Shown here one piece after another: positions 26,151 to 38,046 of a stretch of 64,000 nucleotides of DNA. Source of the DNA: Moringa oleifera (Eukaryota; Streptophyta; Magnoliopsida; Brassicales; Moringaceae); contig JAJFZO010000344.1 in the NCBI GenBank assembly GCA_021397835.1, positions 620,001 through 684,000 on the forward strand, read 5' to 3'. Position 1 is the stretch's first letter. Every line of letters begins with the position of its first letter. A model generated the notes under the pieces. It worked only from the letters and a program-made list of their open reading frames with translations, did no database searches and was not told the DNA's origin. Position numbers and translations under genes: made by a program.

Positions 26151-26340
26151 GATTTTTTATGATGGTCCCATAGAACCGTCATGTATGTTATGCTTTTTAT
26201 GATGGTCTCTTGGGACCGTCATATATGTTATGTTTTTTATGATAATCTTTTAAGACAATCATGTATTCGATTTTTAATGACGGTCATAAAAAGACCATCA
26301 CAAAATACTGTCATTAAAAACAGTTTTTCTTGTGGTGATT

Positions 26341-26840
26341 AGGATAACTACATATTTTATCTCGCAAGAGATTATTATATCTTAATCATATGTCAACTGT
26401 CTACCTAAATGCATTTCATAGGTCATTGGCATAGTTGCTCATATTATTAACATCTTTTTCTTTTCTTTAAAGTGTTTTTCATTGCCCTTGATTTTCTCAA
26501 CGATCTTAGCTATACCAAAATCTAATTGACAATAAGGTTTAATAATCTAATTGATAGTATAATCTATGCCCAATTTTGCTGCTTCTAATGGGATTTTATT
26601 GCTAGTAAGCCCTTGATCCGAAATATAGTTATTGATTCATTTTCCATTACATTAACATGTTTCCATAAATATTAATTAAAGGTTTGACCTTATGATTAAT
26701 CATTTTATTCAAGAGGGACCTTTAAATCAATGCTAGGGCAATTCCATAGATTTCAATCTAGCCTTTCATTATTAGTGGTTTGCTTTCAAAGGGGATTGAT
26801 TCCTAGTAACCCTACTAATAAAGAGACTTGAAAGTAGTAA
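26341..26840 (-). pseudogene. unidentified reading frame, 5' part (split by CACTA A)
   Basis: On the minus strand this reads LEAAKLGIDYTIN, then IIKPYCQLDFGIAKIVEKI, then MTYEMHLGRQLTYD with in-frame stops. It then runs into SCEIKYVVILIHENGE exactly across the empty CACTA site, continuing at 16299. Stops occur roughly every 25-40 codons. The family is unknown. Confidence 0.42.
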
Positions 26841-27525
26841 ATGATGCAAACTCTAGAGCATTCTATCTTACAAAGAATAATAAAGGAGCTTGAAAGTCAC
26901 AACACAATTTAAGGGATTTAAAACTTTTATTTTTGTTAAATAAAAATTGGCTTATAGTTAATTCTACTCATAATTGAAAGCATTAATTAAAAGTAAAAAA
27001 TTCAAACTTTAAAACAAAGCTGTTCGGTCCTCCCATTTAAGAGTACTTCACTCTCTTTAGAGTACTTACATATAAGGAAGGAAGATGTTTAAGGCTTATA
27101 CATATGCAAACTACAATAGGATCGCAAATTGTAAACTATACACTTCCTCCCATTGAACTTTCGGTGGTAAACTCGAGTTGGAAAATAAACCTCATCCCAT
27201 TGGGGTTTTGAGCTGATATAATCTATGATTTCGCATGTGGCACTTTCTTCAAATTGTCCATCTTTATTTGCCCTAGATCCCCATGTAGTGGTCCTACCGC
27301 AAGTAACCACCCATTTTGTTATAGCTTTTCATCCATTCAGAATAGCTTTGCTGCTTTTCCTTGCTCTCTGCATCATCAGACCCCCTTACCTATTCGCTTA
27401 CTAGCTATTTTATTGAGTTCCTACGAACAAGTAAGGAAGATTTATAGCCTTAACGATAGACAAACGGGCATTTTTTAGAACTAGCCCGCTTTCCATTGAT
27501 CAAAAGAGTAATTTTTTACACATAA
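26841..27525. other. unassigned, downstream of nad1
   Basis: Spacer on the 3' side of nad1 exon 5 (minus strand). ORFs at 27089-27310 minus and 27254-27478 plus overlap each other and match nothing recognised. Confidence 0.4.
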
Positions 27526-27784
27526 TTAAAGGAACCGTTGTAAGATTACCATAACACTAGATACGGGGACTACCCTAGCTAATGATAGAGGCAAGAACAC
27601 TTTCTGGCCAAGTTCTATTAATTGATCATAATGATATCATGAAAATGCTACATGAAATATATAGAAGCGAAAAAAGAATCACCTTAGTACTAAACTAGAT
27701 CGACCCAGGATCTTCTTGAAAATGGGAAGATCTAAGATAGGCAGCTAACCTCTAGAGAGAGCGAGATGCATGTACTAGTTGAGT
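27526..27784 (-). pseudogene. nad1: nad1 exon 5 (mitochondrial NADH dehydrogenase subunit 1, C-terminus)
   Basis: The minus strand encodes LSRG*LPILDLPIFKKIL and then [21 protein letters not shown], ending in LQRFL and TAA at 27526-27528. These correspond to the ND1 C-terminal segments that functionally read GGWLPILDLPISKKIPG and [21 protein letters not shown]. The span of 259 bp equals the usual exon 5 size, so no net indel has built up. The Trp of GGW is now a stop (TGG to TAG), and several residues differ by transitions. ND1 is a membrane subunit of respiratory complex I; this copy is non-functional. It is followed upstream, on the same strand, by intron 4 with matR. Confidence 0.92.
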
Positions 27785-30700
27785 AGGGATACAGCTCCGT
27801 GGACTACTCATCGGGCCTAATAGGTGGTGTTATCACACCTTTCTCAAAGGAATCGTACGTGACACGCTCAAACCAACATGTCCTCCCTTTTTATTCCTAG
27901 GCAGGCATTTTCATTGATTTATGGATTAATTTAAGGTACTTGTAGCTTGCTTCCAAGTCCAAGTGCTAGCAGTAAAGGCTTGTCATCGATAGCAAACTTT
28001 CGAGCCAAGAAGAAGCCAAAAAACATAAGAGCTCCTGTAATCTTTTTTAAGCAAGAAGTAACTTTGAGAAAAGATGATTACAAAAATCATCATATTAATA
28101 AAAATGCTTTAGCCTACCTATAGTAAGGAGCCTTTTCTTGACCATTAGTACTTTACTAATAAGAAGGGTTTTCTCGCTTATTTAGTATTACTTTGGCTTT
28201 GTTGTCCGTATTTTGTTGGCATGAAAGCTACTACAACCAAAAAAATGAATGAAGGAAGAAGGCATTACCATTAGAAAGACTACATGGGGCATTTCGAGTT
28301 GACTAGAATACAAATCATGAGGAATAGCAAAGCTAAGCAGGATAGGCTTTTTGATGTTAAAAGCCCCAAAACTAGCTATCTTATAGAAGATAACTAATGT
28401 AAGCTTACTCAACTAATCTCATAAGTAAATGCCTGTTCGCATTGCAACTAACAGCAAAAAAAAAAAAAAAACAATTATAAGACTAGACGAGTAGTTAAGT
28501 GCTCCTCATTATTCAGATCAATCGATTTGAACTTCCCAAGCTTTGTGCTGTTGGGGTACTCCGCAAGGGTCTTACCACTTTGATTTATTACATTTGAGTC
28601 ATTGGAGTACTTTGGGATTGTATTCCACACTAAGGATTTGCGTTTGTGGGCTGGGGTGAATATTATAGATAAGTAGCCTAGTGGTTAATAATCGTTTAGT
28701 CTTGGTAAAGGTTATCGTGGCACCTGTAGTAGGATATAAGACTTATCACAATGCCCATGGACTAATTTACAATGTCTCCATTGCTAACATTCATCAAGCA
28801 AACCACGTGGATTGGTCAAAGTCTTCTTTGGCTAATGAGACCTCAATCTTGAAGCCTTTAAAGTATCTTTTTGATAGGTACCTTTATCTGCATGGGGAAT
28901 TCGCTGCTGATAAATCCTTACCAATGTCGTTCTCCTTCCTTCGCCACCTTTTGACCCATAGGAGTATATGATCATAAATTTCAAACATTCATGCTCGATT
29001 GTGAGACTACCTATTGAACATTTGATCATGCATTGCTCCAAACTATCCTATGCAACAACGAAATCCCCCTTGATCCTTGCAATATGTGCTTGATGATCCC
29101 CCATAATACGCTCACTTAGGGACTTCTTACTTAAGTTTTATCGCTAGTTAAACATTGTCCAATAAACTCCCTATTTTGTTCATCCTTTTCTTTAGTTATT
29201 TGATCAGGATACTATCATCTAAGTTCCTAAACTTTCCATGGATGGCAAAGCGTAGATGGCAAGTAATTGTATGGATACGGTGCTTGATACATAGATAATT
29301 CTCTAGCCCTCACAAAAGTTGCATAGGAGTCATCCTCGGAGAGTCTTCTTGAATGATCATACTGATGAATTCCATTGTACCTTATGTAGCTACTGTTGTT
29401 GATCCTATAAAGCCTACCCAAAGGTTCAAGTTGGATTATAAGAAACGGGCAACACATTTTCATATTTCAATGAGAAGCTTTATGATACGCATGATTCTTA
29501 ATAGTAAGTTGTCAGCATATTGTGCATAACAAATACTTATTAAGTAATGGGTTTCTAAAGGGACCAGCTTACGAGCCACGCGTCTCTTGGACCTGATAAC
29601 TAGTATCGCCTTTTTGCCCAGCCTTATGAGTAACCCTTTCTTTTGCAATACTTAATAAGGTCTCTAATGGCCTACTTATTATTACAACATTCTCTACCGT
29701 TGAATTTGGCCTTTGAGGTCAACCAGAGGACTTTTTTGAGCAAAAATAATGCAAAAAAGGCTTGAGTGCTTGTTAAGGAAGATGACAATAGTTAATGAAA
29801 GGGTAAAATAGAAGGCATTTTCTAGTTGCCCCTAAGGTGAAACGTGCTTGTAGAGGGGGGTGTGCCATAATGAAACAAGGGAATGAAAGGCCACTTTGCA
29901 TTGGATGCTCTTTACCTTCCCAAGAATAATAGCTCTATTATCTTGGGGAGTGTTAAAGCTTGCTTCTTCTCTAGAGTTTCCTTAGTCATTAATAGGACTT
30001 GCCCTTAATAAAACTGATCTGATTCTTTGAGCAATTGAAATTTCATACTTTTATTGAATTCTCCTTATTTCTTAATCGAGCTTATGTAGGTAGATATTGC
30101 TTGGTAGGGCCGATAGTAGTACACTGTGTAAGACAGAGTAACGGCTCTTCTTATTGCTTATAAGTCATCTAGTAGAAAAGACTTTCTAAATGGAGTAAAA
30201 GAAGTTAGGATATTCAATTTCTTCCTTAAAGATTAGGATGAGTCAATGTTAATCGATGGTATGAAAACACTTTCTAATGTCAAATTCTAAAAACGAATGA
30301 GAGATTTCTCACTATTCTTTGATTCGTTTTAACACCAGTGGTAGCCTTGATGCAAGTGAAAATGCGATGAGTTTTCAGGATCTTTCCTATAGGTAGAACT
30401 ACTGTGAGCAATCTAAATTTTGACCCTTATTTCTTTCTTCATACTTTAAAGAGGGAAAAACCTCGTTATTTGCTCCTTTTATTAATAATCAAGGACCCCT
30501 TGTCATCCTTTTAATGACTTATAAGGCTTCCTTTTGCTTAGTATTTTTGGTTCTTGAGAATGTTTGACACCTCTCCTAAGACCAAAATGATTGTCCCTGC
30601 CCAGTGGGTTTACATCCATCCCTGAATGTTGTCCAGTGCTATTCATTTCCTCACCATTCTTGTATCCATCACCTGCAATCCACACAGATGTGTTTACACC

Positions 30701-31042
30701 CCCCCTCCAAGAGGATGACAAGGAAAGGATTTCTCAAAATACCCCTTGCTTCTAAACTCAAGGTATGAGGCTTTCCCATATGAGCATCCAGTACATGCAT
30801 CAATTTGTGGAAAATTGAAAGGGTCACCATTACTGAAGATCTCCCCTTTAATCTTAGATAAGTCGTTTAAGGGCTCATTACGATTCATTGTTTTGCTTGC
30901 ACACTAGGCTACCCTTCTCTGAAAGCTCCGTGGTACCATCTATCATTGGTTTTCGCCTAAAAGGGTTTATTGCACAAGTCGACACAGAGGTTGCCAAAAA
31001 GGAAGGCCCAATAAATGTTAGATGCAAAGTTCTACATCTAAT
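27785..31042 (-). other. nad1 intron 4 (group II), containing matR
   Basis: The roughly 3.26-kb interval between nad1 exons 4 and 5 matches the expected group II intron that carries matR in plant mitochondria. Near its 3' end (27800-27860, minus strand) gcgtgtcacgtacgattc followed by tttgagaaaggtgtgata looks like a degraded domain V/VI region. The 5' part (30450-31040) includes gtaaacccactgggcaggg, a group II domain I-like stretch. Its presence shows that the transferred molecule was DNA or unspliced RNA rather than mature mRNA. Confidence 0.82.
28475..30435 (-). pseudogene. matR: matR (mitochondrial group II intron maturase), decayed full-length copy
   Basis: Nearly the whole protein can be followed on the minus strand through several frames. 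There is an N-terminal RKCFHTID-like region (about 30270), GNIYLHKLD-like (30080), ECCNNK.AIRDLIKYCKRKG (29640-29700), and an intact 62-codon stretch 29648-29460 with AILVIRSKRRVARKLVPL. Then come SFRNLDDSILIK (about 29240), ISYYRCHDNLYQ (28700) and a C-terminus EEHLTTRLV at 28480. The length, about 1.96 kb, equals the functional gene. The reverse-transcriptase YADD box reads YADN (codon 29510-29508). Substitutions are mostly E-to-K, G-to-R, A-to-V, D-to-N and R-to-Q, the results of G-to-A and C-to-T. Function is lost. MatR normally helps splice mitochondrial introns. Confidence 0.95.
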
Positions 31043-31101
31043 TAAGATCATATTGGCATACTTTCTTTAAAAAAAAGGAGCAGACCCCTATTGAAGACAA
31101 G
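31043..31101 (-). pseudogene. nad1: nad1 exon 4
   Basis: The minus strand has cttcaataggggtctgctc, then aaagaaagtatgccaatatg and atcttaa. This is nearly the nucleotide sequence for SSMGFALFFLGEYANMIL of plant ND1. The 59-bp size and place, upstream of the matR intron, fit exon 4. A poly-T expansion and point changes are visible. Confidence 0.85.
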
Positions 31102-31200
31102 AGTAAGGCACAACAAGGCCATTTCTGTCTGTCGCCCTTCTCACGAAAGTGTATATGGACGTTACTGCTCATAGGACTCCCAGCTAGTAAGTAGTTAGCC
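31102..31200 (-). other. probable 3' end of nad1 intron 3 (group II, trans-splicing half)
   Basis: Directly upstream of exon 4 on the minus strand, gagcagtaacgtccatata, cactttcgtgagaagggcg and a cctt...tgcctta tail resemble a domain V/VI pair at a group II 3' splice site. In plants this intron is often split and trans-spliced; the sequence cannot show which state the donor genome had. Confidence 0.5.
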
Positions 31201-34200
31201 TTTCTTTACAAGGAATGGATGGAAGTGTGGATAAATCAAATTAAATAAATGAATTCAGTTTTTCTTTTCAATAATAACATGATAAAATCATCCCTTTCAT
31301 AAAAACCTATGGATCCTTAGCTATCATGCCACTTCAGCACTTTATGGTCCTCAAGAAGATCATGACAAGCCCTGTCCATTAATCTTTTTATAGATTTTGA
31401 AAATTTCATAATGGATTAGGATGAGAATAAATCTCAAAATCTAATAAATACTCATCTTAGAGCTTTCACTCTCTTCTAGGAAGGGCTTTTTATAGATAAA
31501 GAGGTGAGTCGAGGATAGGCCCCAATTCGATCTATTTCTCAAAGTTAGAAAAAGATCTCTTATCCGATGACCCTAAACAAGAAGGAATAGCTCTTGATGT
31601 GAAATCAATAGCAAAGAAAGAAGAAGAATTAGATGCCCTAGAGTAAAAGACCTAGATAAGCCTTAAAAAAACATACACAAAATGGATTGGACATAAATAA
31701 TGGAAAGAAGAAAAAGGCCTTGATGATGATCCTATGTTAATTTTTGCCTTGCCTCCATAATGCACTCTTAGCACACAGAGCAACATACTAAGAAAAGAGA
31801 AAAAATGTCTCTATTATTTAATTAAGAGAATTATTGGTTTGACTTATGGACTATGTGAGAAATATGAGAGCTAGGCAAGATATTATATGTTCTTCCCTTA
31901 CCCTTGAACAATAAAAGAACCACTTATCTTCTCTTAGATAATAGTCGATCGATTCACATTTATGGTCAATGAATAGGCCCGAGGATCTCTTCTTCGATAT
32001 GATAAATTACCATATTGTAGCACCACCGTAACATCGATTCTTCTTATCTTTTTGAGCATCCCATGCTGTGACTTTGACTTTGAGTATGATGAATGAGTGG
32101 AAAGATCTTTATAGAAGTCCCTATTCGATCAAACCAAAAAGTTAGTATATATATAGATAAGAGGGAGAACTACGAGTTGTTTTTAAAAAAACGAGTGGTT
32201 GACATGAAACGAGCCTCTTAGTAAATGTCTTATTTAGGTGTAAGTTCAAAATCAAGTTAGAAGATAGTGGAATGATGAGGGTCTTTGCCATTGCAAATAG
32301 ACCTTAGTTCAACCTTTACATGATTAGGTGATGGATGTGCTTCATCGTCTTCCAATTAATGGGATATATAATGAAACTACACCCCCTTGCCATTTTATCA
32401 ACAAGAAAGTCAATATCAATAGTGGAAGGAGAATAGTAGTGCCTTGCTCATCAATTAGTAGTTGAATAATCCTAGTAATGGTCCTCTTACCTAGTGGAGT
32501 TAACTCTTAATTGGAAATGATAGGGGAGACCAAAGATTTCACGTTACAATTTAAACATGTTACTTTACGCATAGGCACAGTAAAATTTGAATCTGTTGTC
32601 TCAAATGAGTGGTTCTTGGCTTACTTTCTTAAGAATGGCTTTCATTAACTAAGAAGTGAGAATTGTTGACCCATATGATTTTAGGGTCAAAAAGATGAGG
32701 AAACTAAAAATTTCACACTTAAAGATTAAGCTCGTCAGTGATATTTTCCATGGTGTCTTGACAAAGCAGCTTCAAACATGACATTCGCACCCACGAAAAG
32801 TTTTGGCAGGCATTGCTATGATCTTGAAGCCCTTGCTAGAAGCTACTCATTATGGCTCACTACTGGTATTCCTCAAAGAAGATGGATAAGGTAAAAAAAA
32901 ATGGTGAGGGCAGAAGAAAAGGATTTTAATTTAAGGTTCTCACCCTTGGAAATAAGTATTGAACAAAGGACATAATGGGTTAGGTAAAACCTCTTTTGAG
33001 AGGAAAGATCTACAAAAGAAAAAAGTTGAGAGCCAAAAGTTTTTTTTTTTTCCAATGTTATGCTTTAAAAGTTAGACTTGGAACAAAAATAACCCTTACC
33101 TATATTTTATTAATGGGATAGGAATTCATAATGGGATGTTCTTTTCATAAATCCTTCGAGCAAGAAAGGTATAGTGCCTTATCGGGGCCTTTGACCACCC
33201 CTGAGGTCATCCGAAGCCACTTTAGGGCAAGTTATTGATGGTAGTATTACAATGTTCAGTGGTGAGGCAAAGCACTAACAAGAAGCTTCCCTTAGGAATT
33301 TTTTCCCATATGGTTTTCTTACCCATAGATAATAAGACCGATCCATCTTTCTACACCTCCCGAAAAGTTATTCTGGTTGGTTATCTTTAGTAATGCATTG
33401 GTGTGTGACCCTTGCAATCTACTTTCTTAGGTATACTTTGATGCATCTTTGAAACAAGCATATCTTAATGTTTCTATTATTCTTGCTCATCACTCGATCA
33501 TTCTTATGGTCTCTCAAATCGCTTTCAAAGTAGATTTAGTCTTCATTTTCGCTTTTCATTGAGTGTAAAGTTCCTGGTAATCACCTGTGCAAGATTGATT
33601 TAGCTCAGAAGCACCTTTTCTTTCACAATCGAGGAGTACATATCAATGAGCTTATGTAAGCATTTTTTATTACTACACTTTGTTGATGCAATAAAGTCTT
33701 TCTATTCCACAAGTAGACACCTTTTGAGAGAGTCTTTCTTTCATCGACTTGATCTTTTGATCTACCTTAAGAAGGAAAATTCTTGCGAGATTATTAATAA
33801 ATGTAGGTCACATATAAGTGTGTCTGCTTCCTAAGGCGAGTGTATTTGCTTATTTTAAGTGGGTGCTTATGGAACTTTTACTTTGCGAACTACTAGATTA
33901 AGATCTTTTTCTATGTCTATTGATATCTCTTTGGAATGAGAATTTTTTTTCAAATGGAGCCAGCAAATTAGTTTGAAAAAGATCTTTTATTAGTCAGTAA
34001 GCCCAAACATTCCTTTAACTTAAAAACATTTCCTACGAGTAGTTTCGTAATTCTAGCCAGGGGCTCGGTTCTAACCATTCTTGCTAAGGACAACCTTGCT
34101 CCTTGTAAAAGATTAAATGCCAGGTATGAAGCAAGTTCACAATCCAATGAATTCTCTCAAATCAAATGACATAACGCAAACTAAAATTGAAAGATTGATT

Positions 34201-35504
34201 TAGGTAGTGGCAGGTTCCAATTGAAAGAAATCGTGCGTACACTACAAAGACGTATAGGTAATCCTTTATTGACTTTTCACATGGATTGCTATTCATGATT
34301 TTTTGTTCCATAGGCATATATTACAGTCTAATCTGCTTTATAACTTTAAGGGACCGAGAAGAAGTCTTTTGATTAAAAGATCCTTCTTGAGCCTACTTTC
34401 ATCTTCAAATTAAGCTTCTAATTTAGTTAGTGTAGACATTGAAGGATCAACTAACACTAGATAGGAAAGGCTTTCAACAAAAGTGCTCAAATTTGTTTTA
34501 AAGTTAGTTTAAGAATCTATTTTTAGTCTAGTTGGTGTTCCAACATCTCGAATCAAGGTGGCTCTGAACTTAGGTTTGCTTACCTTTTTAGTTATAAAAA
34601 TAGGAGAGGGACTTCGAAGCCTTAATTCAAGCTAGAAATAACACTAAAAAACTAGCCATATTGATGATAATAAGTAGTGACAATGAAAAGGCATTTGTTT
34701 AAGCCTAAGGGACAGTGAGCAAGGTAGAATAAAGTGAAAAAGAATCGTATTTGAATTAGGGCAGGTTGAGGAGGCCCTACGTATTCTTTCTTTTCATGAG
34801 TGGTGGGCAAGGAAGAAAAGTATTCATTACATCTTCAAGAACTAAAGACAAATAGTTGTTTAAAGACCTTTTCAAAGATCACTTTATAGAAGGCATGTAT
34901 CACGCTTAATAGAACCATACTTTACTATGTCAATAAGAGAGAAAAAAAGGGATGACAATGAAGGAGGCCTTGTTATATATTTGGAAATTTAATCATCATG
35001 CACTTTAGGCCCTCCTAAAATCCATGACGTTACGTGAGTGGCAAAAGACTGAGCTCACTTGTGCTCTCATACTTTACAACAACCTAAGCTGGGAAGCTTT
35101 AAAGCCATATCTTACGGATTAGTAAACTCAAATAAAAAAACCAAACTGGGAAGTCTTCCAAAGTCAGGGCTCGATCGTGCATAATTGATCTGTTTTGTAC
35201 CAATTATTATCTGACTTACTTAATGCACTGACAAGCATCTGCATTGCTGCCTTCGCTTTGTGTTAAGGGCATAAGGGAAAGAAAAACTACTCTATTAACG
35301 TAATATTCATTCATAGTGTGGTCATTCCATTATCAAGATTAAACCAGTGTGTTTAAGGGAATAACGCCTTCGTATGAAACTAGGGATCTACCTCCTAACG
35401 GCGTTCCCTTAAAGATAAAACAAAAGTCTTTCAAAATAGGAAGAAAAACCAATGGACTGTAGTAGTTTCATAAGGCATTCACACTTATTTAAAGGGGTGC
35501 ACCT
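31201..35504. other. NUMT-like DNA, no gene recognised
   Basis: About 4.3 kb of mitochondrial-type spacer. Short ORFs (32873-33055 minus, 33646-33834 plus) are unassigned. No tRNA, rRNA or splice domain was recognised apart from one hairpin near the right end. Confidence 0.45.
35352..35413. repeat. inverted repeat / hairpin
   Basis: tttaagggaataacgcc (35352-35368) pairs with ggcgttcccttaaa (35400-35413): a 14-bp stem with a 3-nt bulge and a 31-nt loop. Such stems are common 3' processing or stability elements in plant mitochondrial transcripts. No gene is attached to it here. Confidence 0.6.
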
Positions 35505-37815
35505 AAGAAAGGAAGTAGCCTGTATCTTTTCTTTTTAAACTACAACTAGCAAAAGAAGACTTCCCATCTTTTAAGAAAAAAAAGTAAGAAAAGGGATCGA
35601 AAAAATCAATTACTAAGCAAAGGAAAGTAAGTGCTACCAGTGTTGTAAGGAAAACCCCTAGGATTCCATGGGAAATTAAAAACTATTAGATAAGAATGTT
35701 CATTGAATTGCCTTCAATAACCAGCTAAGCTACCTAAATAACCTTTCTAACTAAGAAAAGGCAGTCTTGTTGATTCCTAATTTCGAAATTGAGAGCGCGA
35801 AGTCACAAGCTGATGAGCTACATGTAAAGTTAAAAAACCCCAGTTAAGTAATGAAAGTTATAGCTATCAAGCTAAAACTGCGAGCCAAAAATGTAAGGAA
35901 AGGTCCCAATTACCAACCACATTTTGCTGTATTGCAAAATTAGGAAGTGGAGTAAGGGAAGGGCTTTCACATACAGAGTGGCGATAGGCCGCCAGTCATT
36001 TGGTTCTTATAGGATAGTATCTGGATAGGTTTAGAGAGCCAACTATCCATTTGACAGCCACACAAAACATGTAACGACATGGTGAGGGCAAGCTAAGTGC
36101 AGTGAAATGTGGTTATTCTCATACATTTCTCATAGAGTTGCTCCTTGCTTTATTTTATGGTTTTGAGTTCCTTCTTCGTTTAAAGGTTAGGAGTGATAAG
36201 GAGCATTCTATTACTTCAGTAGGGGCTTGCCCGTGCAAGCAAATGCGCATGCAGCAGGCTTCTCATATGGGCTCTAGATTGCATTTAAAGGCCTATTCTA
36301 ACCACTCATATGAGGCACCCCTTACCAAGATACCATAGTTTGGTCTCTAATACCATTCTTAGAATTGATCTGCCTATTAGCAATGTATGCTCACATATTA
36401 TTGTATACTTATATAATAACTCAAGTGTGCTGAAAGAGACCTTATAGCTCACAAAGTAAAGTCTATTGGGCATTCCTATTGTTAATAATTTCCAATTCCT
36501 TCTCTTTTCTCTGCATCTAATTTACAAGATTCGAGGTAAACAGGTGCTATAGCCCTGATTCATGAACATCATGTCCTTTAAACTTGGCAAGACTATAAGT
36601 CATCATTTAAACGAGAAAGTGTAAAAAGCCTTCACAACATGTTACTATGCACTTGATGGGTCCGAGTTATCAATATACTCCCCAAGATTGTAGGCCTTTT
36701 CATAAATGGATTTTGGGACAATTAGCTAGCCTATGTCTTTGCTATCACTTCTGTATTCTTTTTCCTAACTCTTTTGATATCCTTTTTTCATCTTTGCGAT
36801 CTCCCTAACCAAATTGATTTATATACCATCCATCATATGCTTGGTTCATAAGAACTGTAAGTTTGATAATCAAAGGTTGGAATATCTCCATTGATCTCAG
36901 CAAGCCATTTCACACTCAAAGTAAAAGCCAAATCTTGAAGCTAGGATGTGTGAGAACTAAAGCTTTAAAAGAAGCCATAGTGAGTGTTGGTAATATGGTT
37001 AAAGGTCCACTTTTTTATAACATTCTACATCTTCTAACATAAATAAAAGATGTTAAATTATCTTAACACCTTTTCTTTTATTATTCCTATGAATATATCG
37101 CCTTATTTTGATTAATTTTCCCAATATGTTCCTTTCCTTACTAAGGAAGCTCTTTAGCATGTTGTTAATTAGTTAAAGCTTTCTTTTAGTTGTGCGGACA
37201 ATACCCTTGCAAAGCAAATTTGGTTATGTCTTATACCTATTATCAAACAAATTTCAATATAAATGGTTGTCCTTCTAGTTGTGATGATTTATTTTATTCA
37301 AAGCGAAGCGAGCAGTCTTATTACCCTTTCCTTCTCCTAGCGCTCATTAAAATTGCATGCAGGTCATCGAGATTGGGAACATCAAATTAAAATGACTTAA
37401 TCTGTGAATTTAACCTTTGCTTTACCCAATATTGGGTAGGGAATGGACCAATTCCTTCATTTATTGCATATTGATTACGAATCCCTTTAGGACATTAGGT
37501 CACGAACCTTCTTTGAGGTCTAAAATGGAACTCTTAATTAGGTCCCTCAGTAACTTGGATTGATGCTTATCAATAATAGGAAGCTTAGGATTCTTGCCAT
37601 GTATGTGGCACATAATTAGTTTTATCGATGCGAATCAATAGATCATAGGGAAGTTTGGTCTTTTGAATCAAATGACAAATCATGATACAAGAAGGGATCT
37701 CTAACGTGCCATTTTAGTAGCACTCATGGGATCTAGTCAACAAAGGTGTAACTATGAAGTCAGTCAAGTAACTCTTTCAAAAATGATCAAACGAAGATGA
37801 GGGGGAAAGTGTTAT

Positions 37816-38046
37816 TTACAAGTAAACCCAATAAAGCCACAAGGCAAAGAGCCTATCGATGAAGCCTGCACCTCCTGGGAAAAAGAAATAATAGACATTG
37901 CCAGAGTTTCCTAATAATGGGTCAATAACAAATAAAGAAAAAGCTTCACTAGCTACTTTATCCACAATAATGTCATAAAGGTTCTCTCTAGTCTTCCTCA
38001 AAAAGATAGCTTTAGAGCGTAAGTCAAACTCACGATAGGTGAGCAA
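37816..38046 (-). CDS. unidentified ORF kept open in both duplication copies
   Basis: A 76-codon frame includes FLRKTRENLYDIIVDKVASE and DPLLGNSGNVYYFFFPGG. The matching stretch in copy 2 (about 56276-56500, minus) is also free of stops, despite about 25 nucleotide differences, roughly ten of them synonymous. The peptide has an amphipathic then hydrophobic C-terminus (LFALWLYWVYL). I do not recognise it, and there is no obvious leader or neighbour gene. It may be a fragment of a mitochondrial ORF that was under constraint before transfer, or simply a long chance frame. Confidence 0.25.
   Translation of the reverse strand: MLTYREFDLRSKAIFLRKTRENLYDIIVDKVASEAFSLFVIDPLLGNSGNVYYFFFPGGAGFIDRLFALWLYWVYL

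Larger units (their letters stand above)
16303..26337 (-). mobile_element. CACTA (En/Spm) element A, full length, decayed autonomous type
   Basis: The left end is CACCATAAAAAAAAAA and the right end, in reverse complement, is CACCACAAGAAAAACTG. These imperfect terminal inverted repeats follow the CACTA pattern. Both ends are flanked by ATT (16300-16302 and 26338-26340), the 3-bp target duplication of the superfamily. Subterminal regions (16320-16660 and 26150-26320) carry many copies of a TTTATGACGGT/ACCGTCATAAA motif. The element is 10,035 bp and holds, on the minus strand, a TNP2-type transposase gene with DUF4218 and DUF4216, followed by an Ulp1-like protease gene. All are broken by stops and frameshifts, so it could move only with help from a relative. 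Confidence 0.94.

Noticed and set aside
28681..28971. Plus-strand ORF of 96 codons
   Set aside because: It is the antisense shadow of the matR C-terminal region on the minus strand.
30503..30888. Minus-strand ORFs of 64 and 72 codons
   Set aside because: They fall within the non-coding 5' part of nad1 intron 4, and their translation matches nothing.
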